A stretch of DNA of 64,000 nucleotides from UBA9160 sp035489755. GTDB taxonomy: Bacteria > Myxococcota_A > UBA9160. Positions 24,357 to 32,597 of the stretch are shown in pieces (positions within the stretch are counted from its first letter, which is position 1; each line of letters opens with the position of its first letter). The position numbers were made by a program, and so were the translations under genes. The notes beneath the pieces are model-generated. The model saw only the letters and a list, made by a program, of their open reading frames with translations, searched no databases and was not told where the DNA came from. Where the stretch lies: assembly GCA_035489755.1 (NCBI GenBank), contig DATGZK010000048.1:62001-126000 (forward strand). The letters run 5' to 3'.

Positions 24357-25616
24357 TCAATCCTCCCAGCGGGTGAGGACGAGGCTTGCGTTCGTGCCGC
24401 CGAAACCAAAGGAGTTGGACAGTGCGACACGGACGGCGCACGAACGTGCCTTTCCCACCACATGGTCGAGGGGGCACTCCGGATCGGTCTGGTCGAGGTT
24501 GATGGTCGGGGGGAGCAGCTGCGCCTCGAGAGCACGCACGCACAGCAGCGCCTCTACCGCCCCGGCAGCGCCCAGGAGGTGGCCGGTCATCGACTTGGTC
24601 GCCGAGACGGGAAGCCGATCGGTGTGATCGCCGAAGACGGCGCGGATCGCTCGTGCTTCGACCGGGTCTCCGGCGGGTGTACTCGTCGCATGGGCGTTCA
24701 CGTAGTCAACTGCTTCGGGAGCCAGATCCGCGTCCGCGAGTGCAAGGCCCATGCAGCGCTGGGCACCGCTGCCCGTTTCGTCGGGGAGCGTCATGTGAGC
24801 CGCGTCGGCGGTGGCCGCGTAGCCCGCGACCTCGGCCCGGATGCGCGCGCCACGGGCGCGGGCGTGCTCGAGAGATTCGAGAACGAGGACCCCGGCGCCC
24901 TCGGCCATCACGAATCCGTCGCGCCCGAGGTCGAACGGCCGGCTCGCCCGTTCGGGGGCGTCTTGCCGCGTCGAGAGCGCTCGCATGGCTGCAAAGCCCG
25001 CCACTGCAATCTCGGTGAGCGGCGCCTCTGTGCCTCCCGCCAGCATCACCTCCGCATCGCCACGCTCAATCAGCCTGGCCGCCTCCCCAATCGAATGCGA
25101 CCCCGTAGAGCAGGCGCTGACATGGCAGAGATTCGGGCCGCGCAGCCCGTGTCTCATCGACACGTAGCCGCTCGCCATGTTGCCGATTGTCATCGGAATC
25201 GTGAAGGGAGACACCCGCCGCGCCCCAGAGGTCAGCAGGATCCTGTGATTCTCGAGGATCGTGGCAAGGCCACCGATGCCGGAGCCAATCGCCACCCCGG
25301 CACGGTCTAGCTCCGCCCGCGCGTCTGCGAGCCCGGAGTCGAGCCACGCCTCTTGGGCTGCTGCCAGGGCCAGCAGAATGAAACGGTCCAGGCGGCGCGC
25401 CTCTTTGGGATGGAGACCCGGCACCTCGACGGGCCCCCGCACCTCGGCGGCGATCCGCACGGGAAGCCGGCTCGCGTCAAAATGGGTGATCGGGCCGACG
25501 CCCGAAACGCCGGCCAGGGCGGAAGCCCACGTCGAGGCGACGTCGGCACCCAGCGGTGTCACACAGCCGAGACCGGTGACTACGACGCGCGGGCGCGTAG
25601 CCCGCTGCGGACGCAT
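24357..25616 (-). CDS. fabF: beta-ketoacyl-ACP synthase II
   Basis: A 419-residue condensing enzyme. The catalytic Cys is in HVSACSTGSHSIGEAA, and the two His are in NAHATSTPAGD and TKSMTGHLLGAAGA, giving the CHH triad of FabF/FabB. The N-terminus reads RVVVTGLGCVTPLG. It elongates acyl-ACP in fatty acid synthesis. ACSTG replaces the more common ACATG but keeps the nucleophile. ATG at 25616 lies 4 nt after acpP, with GAGG inside its 3' end. The length and all motifs fit FabF rather than FabH. Confidence 0.96.
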   Translation of the reverse strand: MRPQRATRPRVVVTGLGCVTPLGADVASTWASALAGVSGVGPITHFDASRLPVRIAAEVRGPVEVPGLHPKEARRLDRFILLALAAAQEAWLDSGLADARAELDRAGVAIGSGIGGLATILENHRILLTSGARRVSPFTIPMTIGNMASGYVSMRHGLRGPNLCHVSACSTGSHSIGEAARLIERGDAEVMLAGGTEAPLTEIAVAGFAAMRALSTRQDAPERASRPFDLGRDGFVMAEGAGVLVLESLEHARARGARIRAEVAGYAATADAAHMTLPDETGSGAQRCMGLALADADLAPEAVDYVNAHATSTPAGDPVEARAIRAVFGDHTDRLPVSATKSMTGHLLGAAGAVEALLCVRALEAQLLPPTINLDQTDPECPLDHVVGKARSCAVRVALSNSFGFGGTNASLVLTRWED

Positions 25617-25620
25617 GGTG

Positions 25621-25857
25621 TCACGCCTCGAGCTTTTCCTTTAGGTACGCGATCGCATCGCCGATGGTCTGAATCTTCTCGGCGTCGTCATCGGGGATCT
25701 CGACGTCGAATTCCTCTTCCATCGCCATCACGAGCTCAACGATGTCGAGCGAGTCCGCGCCTAAGTCGTCGACGAACGAAGCCTCCGGGACGACTTCGTC
25801 CCGAGACACGTTCAGGTGCTCGACGATGATGTCCGTCACACGTTCTTCCAGCGCCAT
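25621..25857 (-). CDS. acpP: acyl carrier protein
   Basis: A 78-residue acidic protein with the phosphopantetheine site in LGADSLDIVELVMAMEEEF and the ending TIGDAIAYLKEKLEA. AcpP shuttles acyl chains for FabD, FabF and other enzymes. The RBS is GGAGG 7 nt before the ATG. It sits between fabD and fabF; the usual fabG between fabD and acpP is missing here. Confidence 0.98.
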   Translation of the reverse strand: MALEERVTDIIVEHLNVSRDEVVPEASFVDDLGADSLDIVELVMAMEEEFDVEIPDDDAEKIQTIGDAIAYLKEKLEA

Positions 25858-25910
25858 TCACCCCACCTCCGCGGGCACCTGACCTCTCCCCAGGCGCCAA
25901 CGGCATCATC

Positions 25911-26855
25911 CTAACCGGAGCCGGCGACTAGCTCCACGGCATCGCCGAGCTCATGCATCGATTCGAGGCTCCGCCGTGCCAAGCGCGGCGCAATCCTTGC
26001 CACAAGACCGGTCAGGACCCGCCCCGGGCCCACCTCGAGAACCCGCGTTACGCCGGATTGGGAGAGCCCCCGGACGATCTCCGTGAAGCGCACCGGCGCT
26101 GTCACCTGGGCATGCAGAAGCGACGCAATCCGCGCCGCTGAGGCGTTCGGCGCGGCTTCGACGTTGGTGAAGACCGGCGGCACCGGGTCGCGGAAGGCGA
26201 CCCGCGAGAGCTCCGGGAGTAGCTTCTCGGCCGCCGGCGCCATGAGCGGGCAGTGGAACGGGGCGGACACGGGAAGCGCCAGTGTGCGGCGGGCGCCGGC
26301 CTCGCGGGCGCGCAGGCAGGCAACCTCGACCGCGATCGTCTCGCCCGCGATGACGGTTTGGTGGGGGCCGTTGTAGTTCGCGGGAGCGACGATTCGGCCC
26401 GTCTCCTTCCGCGCCCTGGCGCACGCCTGCTCGGCCACTTGGGGCTCGCAGCCGATCACCGCTGCCATCGCACCCCGCCCTTCGGCGACGGCCTCCTGCA
26501 TAAAGCGTCCCCGCGCGTGGACGAGACGCAACGCGTCGTCGAGCGCTAGCGCTCCGCTGGCTACGAGCGCGCTGTACTCCCCGAGGCTGTGCCCTGCGAC
26601 AAACGCCGGACTGGGCGTCACCCGCTCCTCGAGCGCTCGCAGAAGCGCCACGCTGGTCGCGAGAATGGCGGGCTGTTGCAGCTCGGTCCGGCGAAGATCT
26701 TCTTCGGGGCCTTCGAAACAAAGGCGCGAAAGGGAAAAGGAAAGGACCTCGTCCGCGAGGTCAAACACCGCTCGGGCCGCCGCCGATGCCTCATAGGCAT
26801 CGCGGCCCATACCGACCTCTTGAGAGCCCTGTCCGGGGAACAGGAGCGCCAACAT
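25911..26855 (-). CDS. fabD: malonyl-CoA:ACP transacylase
   Basis: A 314-residue protein with LLFPGQGSQEVGMG at the N-terminus, the nucleophile serine in VAGHSLGEYSALVASGAL, the catalytic His in VSAPFHCPLM and VLEVGPGRVLTGL near the end. It loads malonyl groups onto AcpP. ATG at 26855 fits the family N-terminus; the longer frame to 26960 overlaps rpmF. It directly follows rpmF, with plsX and fabH, the usual intervening genes, absent. Confidence 0.97.
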   Translation of the reverse strand: MLALLFPGQGSQEVGMGRDAYEASAAARAVFDLADEVLSFSLSRLCFEGPEEDLRRTELQQPAILATSVALLRALEERVTPSPAFVAGHSLGEYSALVASGALALDDALRLVHARGRFMQEAVAEGRGAMAAVIGCEPQVAEQACARARKETGRIVAPANYNGPHQTVIAGETIAVEVACLRAREAGARRTLALPVSAPFHCPLMAPAAEKLLPELSRVAFRDPVPPVFTNVEAAPNASAARIASLLHAQVTAPVRFTEIVRGLSQSGVTRVLEVGPGRVLTGLVARIAPRLARRSLESMHELGDAVELVAGSG

Positions 26856-26863
26856 GGCTGCGC

Positions 26864-27046
26864 TTACTCCTCTTCCGTCTGGACGACCTCGCGCCCGCGG
26901 TAGGTGCCACAGTTCGGGCAGATGCGGTGCGGCGGCTTGGGGGTGCCGCACTGTGAGCACTTTGACCGTGCGGGAGCACGAAGTGCGTCATGGGTGCGGC
27001 GCTTGTTCTTCTTCATGCGCGATGTCTTGCCCTTCGGAACTGCCAT
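26864..27046 (-). CDS. rpmF: 50S ribosomal protein L32
   Basis: A 60-residue basic protein, MAVPKGKTSRMKKNKRRTHD at the start, with the zinc-binding pairs CSQC and CPNC. It contains HRICPNCGTYRGREV. L32 is a large-subunit protein. ATG at 27046 overlaps the stop of the DUF177 gene (TGATG arrangement). The yceD-rpmF pair is nearly universal. Confidence 0.98.
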   Translation of the reverse strand: MAVPKGKTSRMKKNKRRTHDALRAPARSKCSQCGTPKPPHRICPNCGTYRGREVVQTEEE

Positions 27047-27624
27047 CAGCCTTCTCCTTCGGTCTTCGTGCTGCGCAGCCCGCGGAGCACAGCGAAGGGA
27101 GAGCTCGGGCTCACCTCTTCGCAACCACACGATTCGACGTTGCGATCCGCACCGCAGCGCGGACATAGCCCCCGGCAATCTTCCCGGCACAGCGGCTGCA
27201 CGGGCACCGCGAGCGTGATCCACTCCAAAAAGAAGGCGCCGAGGTCAATCTCCCGCCCGCGAAACCATCCGGTCTCGAGCTCGTCCACGAGGCACAGCCC
27301 GTCCCGCACCAGGGCCGACGCCGCCTGGGGATCTGCTGGAACCCGTTCGCCGGCGGGCTCGAGGATCAGACGAAACGGCTCGCGGAGCGGGTGACAATAG
27401 CGCGCAAGGCAGCGGCTGCACCCGAGTGCGAGTTCACCGCGAATGGTGCCCGCCAGGTAGACGTCGGAGCCCATGCGATGCACAGCCACCTCGAACTGGA
27501 AGGACTTGGGGGTTGCCTGCTCGAGCTCGGGGAGGGTTGCCTGTGCCTGGTGCCACCAAGCCGGCTCCGCCTCGAACCGGTAGTGGGTCGGGCTCTCGCT
27601 CAGGCGATCGAGCAGGATCTTCAT
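27046..27624 (-). CDS. yceD: DUF177/YceD family protein
   Basis: A 192-residue protein with LALGCSRCLARYCHPL in the middle and the Cys-rich ending CREDCRGLCPRCGAD, both YceD signatures. YceD/DUF177 proteins are linked to 23S rRNA metabolism or ribosome assembly in bacteria and plants. The start at 27624 (MKILLDRL) matches the family; an ATG at 27657 is also open. It is the first gene of the ribosomal/fatty-acid/riboflavin operon, diverging from gltX across about 135 nt that must hold both promoters. Confidence 0.92.
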   Translation of the reverse strand: MKILLDRLSESPTHYRFEAEPAWWHQAQATLPELEQATPKSFQFEVAVHRMGSDVYLAGTIRGELALGCSRCLARYCHPLREPFRLILEPAGERVPADPQAASALVRDGLCLVDELETGWFRGREIDLGAFFLEWITLAVPVQPLCREDCRGLCPRCGADRNVESCGCEEVSPSSPFAVLRGLRSTKTEGEG

Positions 27625-27759
27625 CGCGGGCCCGCCACGACCCCCCGAATCTCTCATGCGGGCGCAAGGAGCGGGAAATCTCTTTCAAAGACGAACGGTT
27701 GCCGCGAGAGTCGAGTAGCAGAGGCCGCCCCAAGGCGCTAGCGGCTACATTGGCGCGCC

Positions 27760-29169
27760 ATGACGCCCCCGCGCACCCGCTTCGCACCGAGCCCGACCGG
27801 GTTTCTGCACATCGGTGGAGCCCGAACGGCGCTGTTCAACTGGGCTTTTACTCGGCGCTTCGGAGGCCGCTTCATCCTGAGGATTGAGGATACCGACCGC
27901 GAACGCTCGACCGAGGAGTCCGAGGCGGCGATCTACGACGGCCTGCGCTGGCTCGACATCGACTGGGACGAGGGGCCCGTGCGCCAGAGTGACCGCATCC
28001 CACGCTACCAAGCCGCGATCGACGAGCTCCTCGCAAAGGGAAGGGCCTACCGCTGCGTGTGCACGCGGGAGGATCTCGAAGCGCGCAAGCGGGCGACGAT
28101 CGCAGCCGGCCGGAAGTGGGTGTATGACGGCCGGTGCCGAGACGCTGGCTACGGCCCCGGTTGCGGCCCGCATACGGTGCGCCTGCGCCTTCCCGACGAA
28201 GGCCGCTTGGCTTGGGATGACCTCGTCTACGGCCCAAGCGGGCAGGATGCGCGCGAGATCGGCGACATGATCCTGCGCCGGACGGATGGCGGACCGCTCT
28301 ACAACCTCGCCGTCGTCGTCGACGACGTGGACATGGGTATCTCGCACGTGATCCGCGGGGCAGACCACCACAGCAATACCCCTCTGCAGATCGCGATCTA
28401 CAACGCGCTCGGCCACGCACAACCCCTGTTCGCCCACGTTCCGCTGATCGTGGGACGCGACGGCAAGAAGCTGAGCAAGCGCCGCGATCCGGTCTCGCTG
28501 CAGCAGTTCCGCGAAGAGGGGGTGCTGCCCGATGCGATGCGCAACTGGCTGGTGCGAATCGGCTGGTCACACGGAGATCAGGAGATCTTCTCTCGGGAGC
28601 AGATCGCGTCTTTTTTCGATCTCTCGTCGGTCCAGCGGGCGAGCGCCCAGGCCGATCCCGCGAAGCTCTCCTGGCTGAACCAGCACTACCTCAAGACCTT
28701 GCCGCGAAGCGAATTGCTCACCGCCCTGATGCCCTTCCTCGAGCGTGCGGCCGGTCACCCCGTGACACGGTCGCCGGCCCTCGAGGAGCTGGTCGAGCTT
28801 TTGCGAGAGCGCAGCAAGACCCTCGTGGAAATGGCCCAGCTCGCGCGCTTTCTCATCGTCGATGAGATCGCATACGACAAGAAGGTGGCCACAAAACACC
28901 TTCGTCCCGAGATTTTGGCGCCGCTTTCCGATCTGCACGATCGGCTCATGACGCTCGACGAATGGACCGCAGCGCGCATTGAAACGGTGTTCCAGGAGGT
29001 GCGCTCGATCCACGGCGAACTCCCGATGGGCAAACTCGCGCAGCCCGTGCGGGTGGCGATTACAGGTGGAGACGTCTCGCCCCCCATCTTTGACACGCTC
29101 GCCGTCCTGGGAAAGACCCGCTCCCTTGCCCGGATCGCGGAGGCCATCCACACGATCCGCCACGGCTGA
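27760..29169 (+). CDS. gltX: glutamyl-tRNA synthetase
   Basis: A 469-residue class I synthetase. The HIGH-like motif is in RFAPSPTGFLHIGGARTAL and the KMSKS-like motif in DGKKLSKRRDPVS. Other blocks are RIEDTDRERS and IRGADHHSNTPLQ. It charges tRNA-Glu and, in organisms with GatCAB, also tRNA-Gln. Zinc-binding cysteines of the Glu/Gln-type insert are partly visible (YRCVCTRED). The ATG at 27760 is the natural start. It stands alone on the plus strand and converges on the efflux operon, with 134 nt between them. That gap holds only a weak inverted repeat (GTCCCT/AGGGAC, 29222-29245). Confidence 0.97.
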   Translation: MTPPRTRFAPSPTGFLHIGGARTALFNWAFTRRFGGRFILRIEDTDRERSTEESEAAIYDGLRWLDIDWDEGPVRQSDRIPRYQAAIDELLAKGRAYRCVCTREDLEARKRATIAAGRKWVYDGRCRDAGYGPGCGPHTVRLRLPDEGRLAWDDLVYGPSGQDAREIGDMILRRTDGGPLYNLAVVVDDVDMGISHVIRGADHHSNTPLQIAIYNALGHAQPLFAHVPLIVGRDGKKLSKRRDPVSLQQFREEGVLPDAMRNWLVRIGWSHGDQEIFSREQIASFFDLSSVQRASAQADPAKLSWLNQHYLKTLPRSELLTALMPFLERAAGHPVTRSPALEELVELLRERSKTLVEMAQLARFLIVDEIAYDKKVATKHLRPEILAPLSDLHDRLMTLDEWTAARIETVFQEVRSIHGELPMGKLAQPVRVAITGGDVSPPIFDTLAVLGKTRSLARIAEAIHTIRHG

Positions 29170-29303
29170 GGGGGCCCGCACCCTCGCCACAGGCAGCCCT
29201 GGGTTCTATGGGTATGAGCGGGTCCCTCCGCGACGCGTCAGGGACTCTTCGGAAGTTGCGAGGGAGCGATTCCGGCGACCTGGGGCCGGTTTGGAGACGC
29301 CTT

Positions 29304-32300
29304 CTACCTGCCGCCAACCGCACGCGGTCTTGTCACCGCCTGGGGGTCTTCGCGACGCCACAATCGGGCCGACCACAAGCGGAATCGATCCAGATACAGA
29401 TAGACCACCGGCGTTGTGTAAAGCGTCAGGACTTGGCTGACAATGAGACCCCCGATAATCGCGATCCCGAGCGGCCTGCGCAGTTCGCCACCCTCGCCGC
29501 CGCTAAGGGCCAACGGCACAGCACCCCAGAGTGCTGCCATGGTGGTCATCATGATCGGCCGAAACCGTAACAAGCAAGCATGGTAGATCGCTTGCTCGGG
29601 CTTCCAGTTGTGATTGCGCTCGGCATCCAGCGCTACGTCGATCATCATAATGGCATTCTTCTTAACGATCCCGATCAGCAAGATCACGCCGATCAGCGCA
29701 ATCACGCTGAACTCCATGTTGAAGATGATCAGCGCTAGCACCGCACCCACTCCCGCCGACGGCAATGTCGATAGGATCGTGACCGGATGCACGTAGCTCT
29801 CGTACAGGATGCCCAGCACCACATAGACGGCGAGAAGAGCAGCCGCGATCAAATACGCTTCATTCGCGAGTGACTGCTGAAACTCGCGAGCTGTTCCCTG
29901 GAAGCTACCGCGGATCGAGCTCGGGACGCCGAGCCGCTGCATCACATCACGGATCGCTGCCGTCGCATCGCTCAGTGATTTACCTGGGGCCAGATTGAAT
30001 GAGATCGTGCTGGCGATAAACAGACCTTGATGGTTCACACCGAGCGGCGTCTTGCCAGGACCGTAGTGAGTGAAGGAAGCGAGGGGGACCATGGGTTCCC
30101 GGAACGCGCTCACCGCCGCTCCGGTCGAGGCGCTGCTGTGCCCGCTCGCCGCAAGCTGGTTCGTCGCGAGATTGCGCGCCGTATCTTCAGCAACGGAGGC
30201 TGCAGATGTCACCTGCTTTGTGCCCACCACCGTCCCTGCGACCGCGTTGGTTCCTTGTACACCGCCCACCGATCCCCCTGCGGTGCTGATATAGAGGTAC
30301 TTCAGCGTGTCCGGGCTCTGCCAATATTCGGGTGCGACCTCCATCACGACGTGGTATTGGTTCAACGGATTGTAAATCGTCGACACCTGCCGCTGACCAA
30401 ACGCGTCGTAAAGCGTATTGTCGATCATGCTCGCATTGATCCCGAGCCGTGACGCCGTCTCCCGATCAATCACCAAATCCGCCTCGAGGCCATTCTGCTG
30501 CTGGTCGGAGCTCACATCCCTTAGTTCCGGCCTTTGCTGCAGCTCCTGCGTGATCCTCGGTACCCAGCTGTAGAGCGCCGAAAGATCCTCGCTATTCAGC
30601 GTGAACTGATACTGGGCGTTGCTCTGTCGCCCGCCCATGCGAATGTCCTGTGCCGCTTGCAGGTAAAGAACGGCGCCTGGGATGGTGGCCAGCTTTCGTC
30701 TCAGTCGACCAATAATCTGGTCTGCGGAGAGCTTTCGCTGGGTGAGCGGCTTTAGCGAAACGAAGACGAAGCCACCGTTCGTCTGGCCCTGGCCACCTGT
30801 GAATCCAACGACATTGGCTACATCGGGGTCTTCCTGCACGATCCCGACGAAGCGGGTCAGCTTCTCCTGCATCAGCTGAAAGGAGATGCTCTGATCGGCT
30901 TGGATGTTTCCCACCAAGACTCCGGTGTCTTCTTGAGGGAAAAACCCTTTTGGCACGACGGCGAAAAGATAGACGTTGAGACAGAGCGTCCCGCCGAGGA
31001 TCAGCATGACCAGCCGCGGATGCGACAGTGCACGCTGGAGTGTGCGATCGTAGCCAGCGAGGAGCGCGTCAAATACGCGGCCGGTTGCCCGAAAGAATCG
31101 GCCGGGCGGGCCAGGGGATCGCGGCGTGATCAACTGGGCGCACATCATCGGCGTTGTCGTCAGCGACACGACGAGCGACACCAGGATGGCGACTGAAAGA
31201 GTGACGGCGAATTCTCGAAACAGACGCCCGATGATTCCACCCATAAAGAGAATCGGCGTAAACACCGCGACCAGGGAAAGGCTCATCGAAACCACGGTAA
31301 AGCCAACCTCTCGCGCACCCTTCAGCGCCGCCTCGAAGCGCGGGACGCCCGCCTCCACATGCCGCGAGATATTTTCGAGCACAACGATGGCATCATCGAC
31401 CACGAACCCGGTCGCGATCGTGAGTGCCATGAGAGACAAATTGTCGAGGCTGTAGCCTGCGAGGTACATGACTCCAAAGGTTCCGATCAACGAGACTGGT
31501 ACCGCGACGCTCGGCACCAACGTGGCCCTTCCATTTCGCAGGAACAGCAACACCACGAGGATCACCAGAGAAATCGCTACGAGCAGCGTGCGTTCCACAT
31601 CGCGCAGCGACGCCCGAATCGTCGCCGAACGGTCCATCGCAATCGAAACGTCGATGGCGCTGGGAATCGAGGCTTCCATCTGCGGCAGGGAAGCCTTGAC
31701 TCGATCGATCGTGTCGATGATGTTGGCACCCGGTTGCCGGTAGAGAATCACGAGTACCGCGGGCTTCCCATTGGCTAGACCCGCATTGCGAATGTTCTCG
31801 ACCGAATTGACGACTTCGCCTACATCTGACAGCCGAACGGGCGCGCCGTTGCGGTAGGCGATCAGAAGGGACTGATACTGACTCGCTTGGCTGCCTTGGT
31901 CGTTATCGTAGATTTGGTAGTGGGTCTCGTTGCCTTCGATTGAGCCCTTCGGTGCATGTGCGTTTGCGGAGGCCAGGGCTGCCCGCACGTCCTCCAGGCC
32001 GATGCCGTATTCGAACAGAGCAGTCGGGTTGAGTTCAACGCGCACGGCCGGGAGCGCGCTGCCACCGATCGTGACCTGACCGATACCCTGGAGCTGAGAA
32101 AATTTCTGCTGCAACACTGAAGAAGCAGCGTCGTAGATTTGACCCTGGGTGAGAGTAGACGAGGTGAGCGTGAGGATCATGATCGGCGAGTCAGCCGGGT
32201 TGACCTTGCGATAGGTGGGATTGCTACGCAAGCTCGCTGGGAGATCCGCCCGCGCCGCGTTGATTGCAGCCTGCACATCCCGGGCTGCGCCGTCGATGTC

Positions 32301-32597
32301 CCGATCTAGACCAAATTGCAAGGTGATCCGCGCACTCCCCACGGTGCTTGAGGAGGTCATCTCCGTCACGTCCGCAATCACACCCAGATGGCGCTCCAGC
32401 GGAGTCGCCACACTGGTTGCCACCACCTCAGGGCTCGCTCCCGGCAGCTGCGCTTGGACAGAAATCGTGGGGAAGTCGACCTGAGGCAGGGGGGCCACGG
32501 GGAGCTGAAAGAAGGCGATCATCCCAGCCAGGGCCAAGCCGATGGTAAGCAGGGTCGTCGCCACGGGCCGGCGGATAAAAAATGCCGAAGGATTCAC
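29304..32597 (-). CDS. mdtC: RND multidrug efflux pump subunit, MdtC type
   Basis: A 1,097-residue inner-membrane RND transporter. It begins VNPSAFFIRRPVATTLL, with LPQVDFPTISVQAQLPGASP soon after. It contains the TM4 segment with ATGFVVDDAIVVLENI, where the Asp pair serves the proton relay, and ends with a second TM block and IGIVKKNAIMMIDVALDAER. The GTG at 32597 overlaps the stop of the partner gene (GTGA), so the nominal frame to 32858 is not the start. In E. coli MdtB2C1 trimers extrude bile salts and novobiocin; here substrates are unknown. Codons are less GC-rich than in neighbouring operons. Confidence 0.93.
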   Translation of the reverse strand: MNPSAFFIRRPVATTLLTIGLALAGMIAFFQLPVAPLPQVDFPTISVQAQLPGASPEVVATSVATPLERHLGVIADVTEMTSSSTVGSARITLQFGLDRDIDGAARDVQAAINAARADLPASLRSNPTYRKVNPADSPIMILTLTSSTLTQGQIYDAASSVLQQKFSQLQGIGQVTIGGSALPAVRVELNPTALFEYGIGLEDVRAALASANAHAPKGSIEGNETHYQIYDNDQGSQASQYQSLLIAYRNGAPVRLSDVGEVVNSVENIRNAGLANGKPAVLVILYRQPGANIIDTIDRVKASLPQMEASIPSAIDVSIAMDRSATIRASLRDVERTLLVAISLVILVVLLFLRNGRATLVPSVAVPVSLIGTFGVMYLAGYSLDNLSLMALTIATGFVVDDAIVVLENISRHVEAGVPRFEAALKGAREVGFTVVSMSLSLVAVFTPILFMGGIIGRLFREFAVTLSVAILVSLVVSLTTTPMMCAQLITPRSPGPPGRFFRATGRVFDALLAGYDRTLQRALSHPRLVMLILGGTLCLNVYLFAVVPKGFFPQEDTGVLVGNIQADQSISFQLMQEKLTRFVGIVQEDPDVANVVGFTGGQGQTNGGFVFVSLKPLTQRKLSADQIIGRLRRKLATIPGAVLYLQAAQDIRMGGRQSNAQYQFTLNSEDLSALYSWVPRITQELQQRPELRDVSSDQQQNGLEADLVIDRETASRLGINASMIDNTLYDAFGQRQVSTIYNPLNQYHVVMEVAPEYWQSPDTLKYLYISTAGGSVGGVQGTNAVAGTVVGTKQVTSAASVAEDTARNLATNQLAASGHSSASTGAAVSAFREPMVPLASFTHYGPGKTPLGVNHQGLFIASTISFNLAPGKSLSDATAAIRDVMQRLGVPSSIRGSFQGTAREFQQSLANEAYLIAAALLAVYVVLGILYESYVHPVTILSTLPSAGVGAVLALIIFNMEFSVIALIGVILLIGIVKKNAIMMIDVALDAERNHNWKPEQAIYHACLLRFRPIMMTTMAALWGAVPLALSGGEGGELRRPLGIAIIGGLIVSQVLTLYTTPVVYLYLDRFRLWSARLWRREDPQAVTRPRAVGGR

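Noticed and set aside
29170..29303. inverted repeat GTCCCT/AGGGAC between gltX and mdtC
   Set aside because: Six base pairs with a 12-nt loop and no T-run is too weak to call a terminator.
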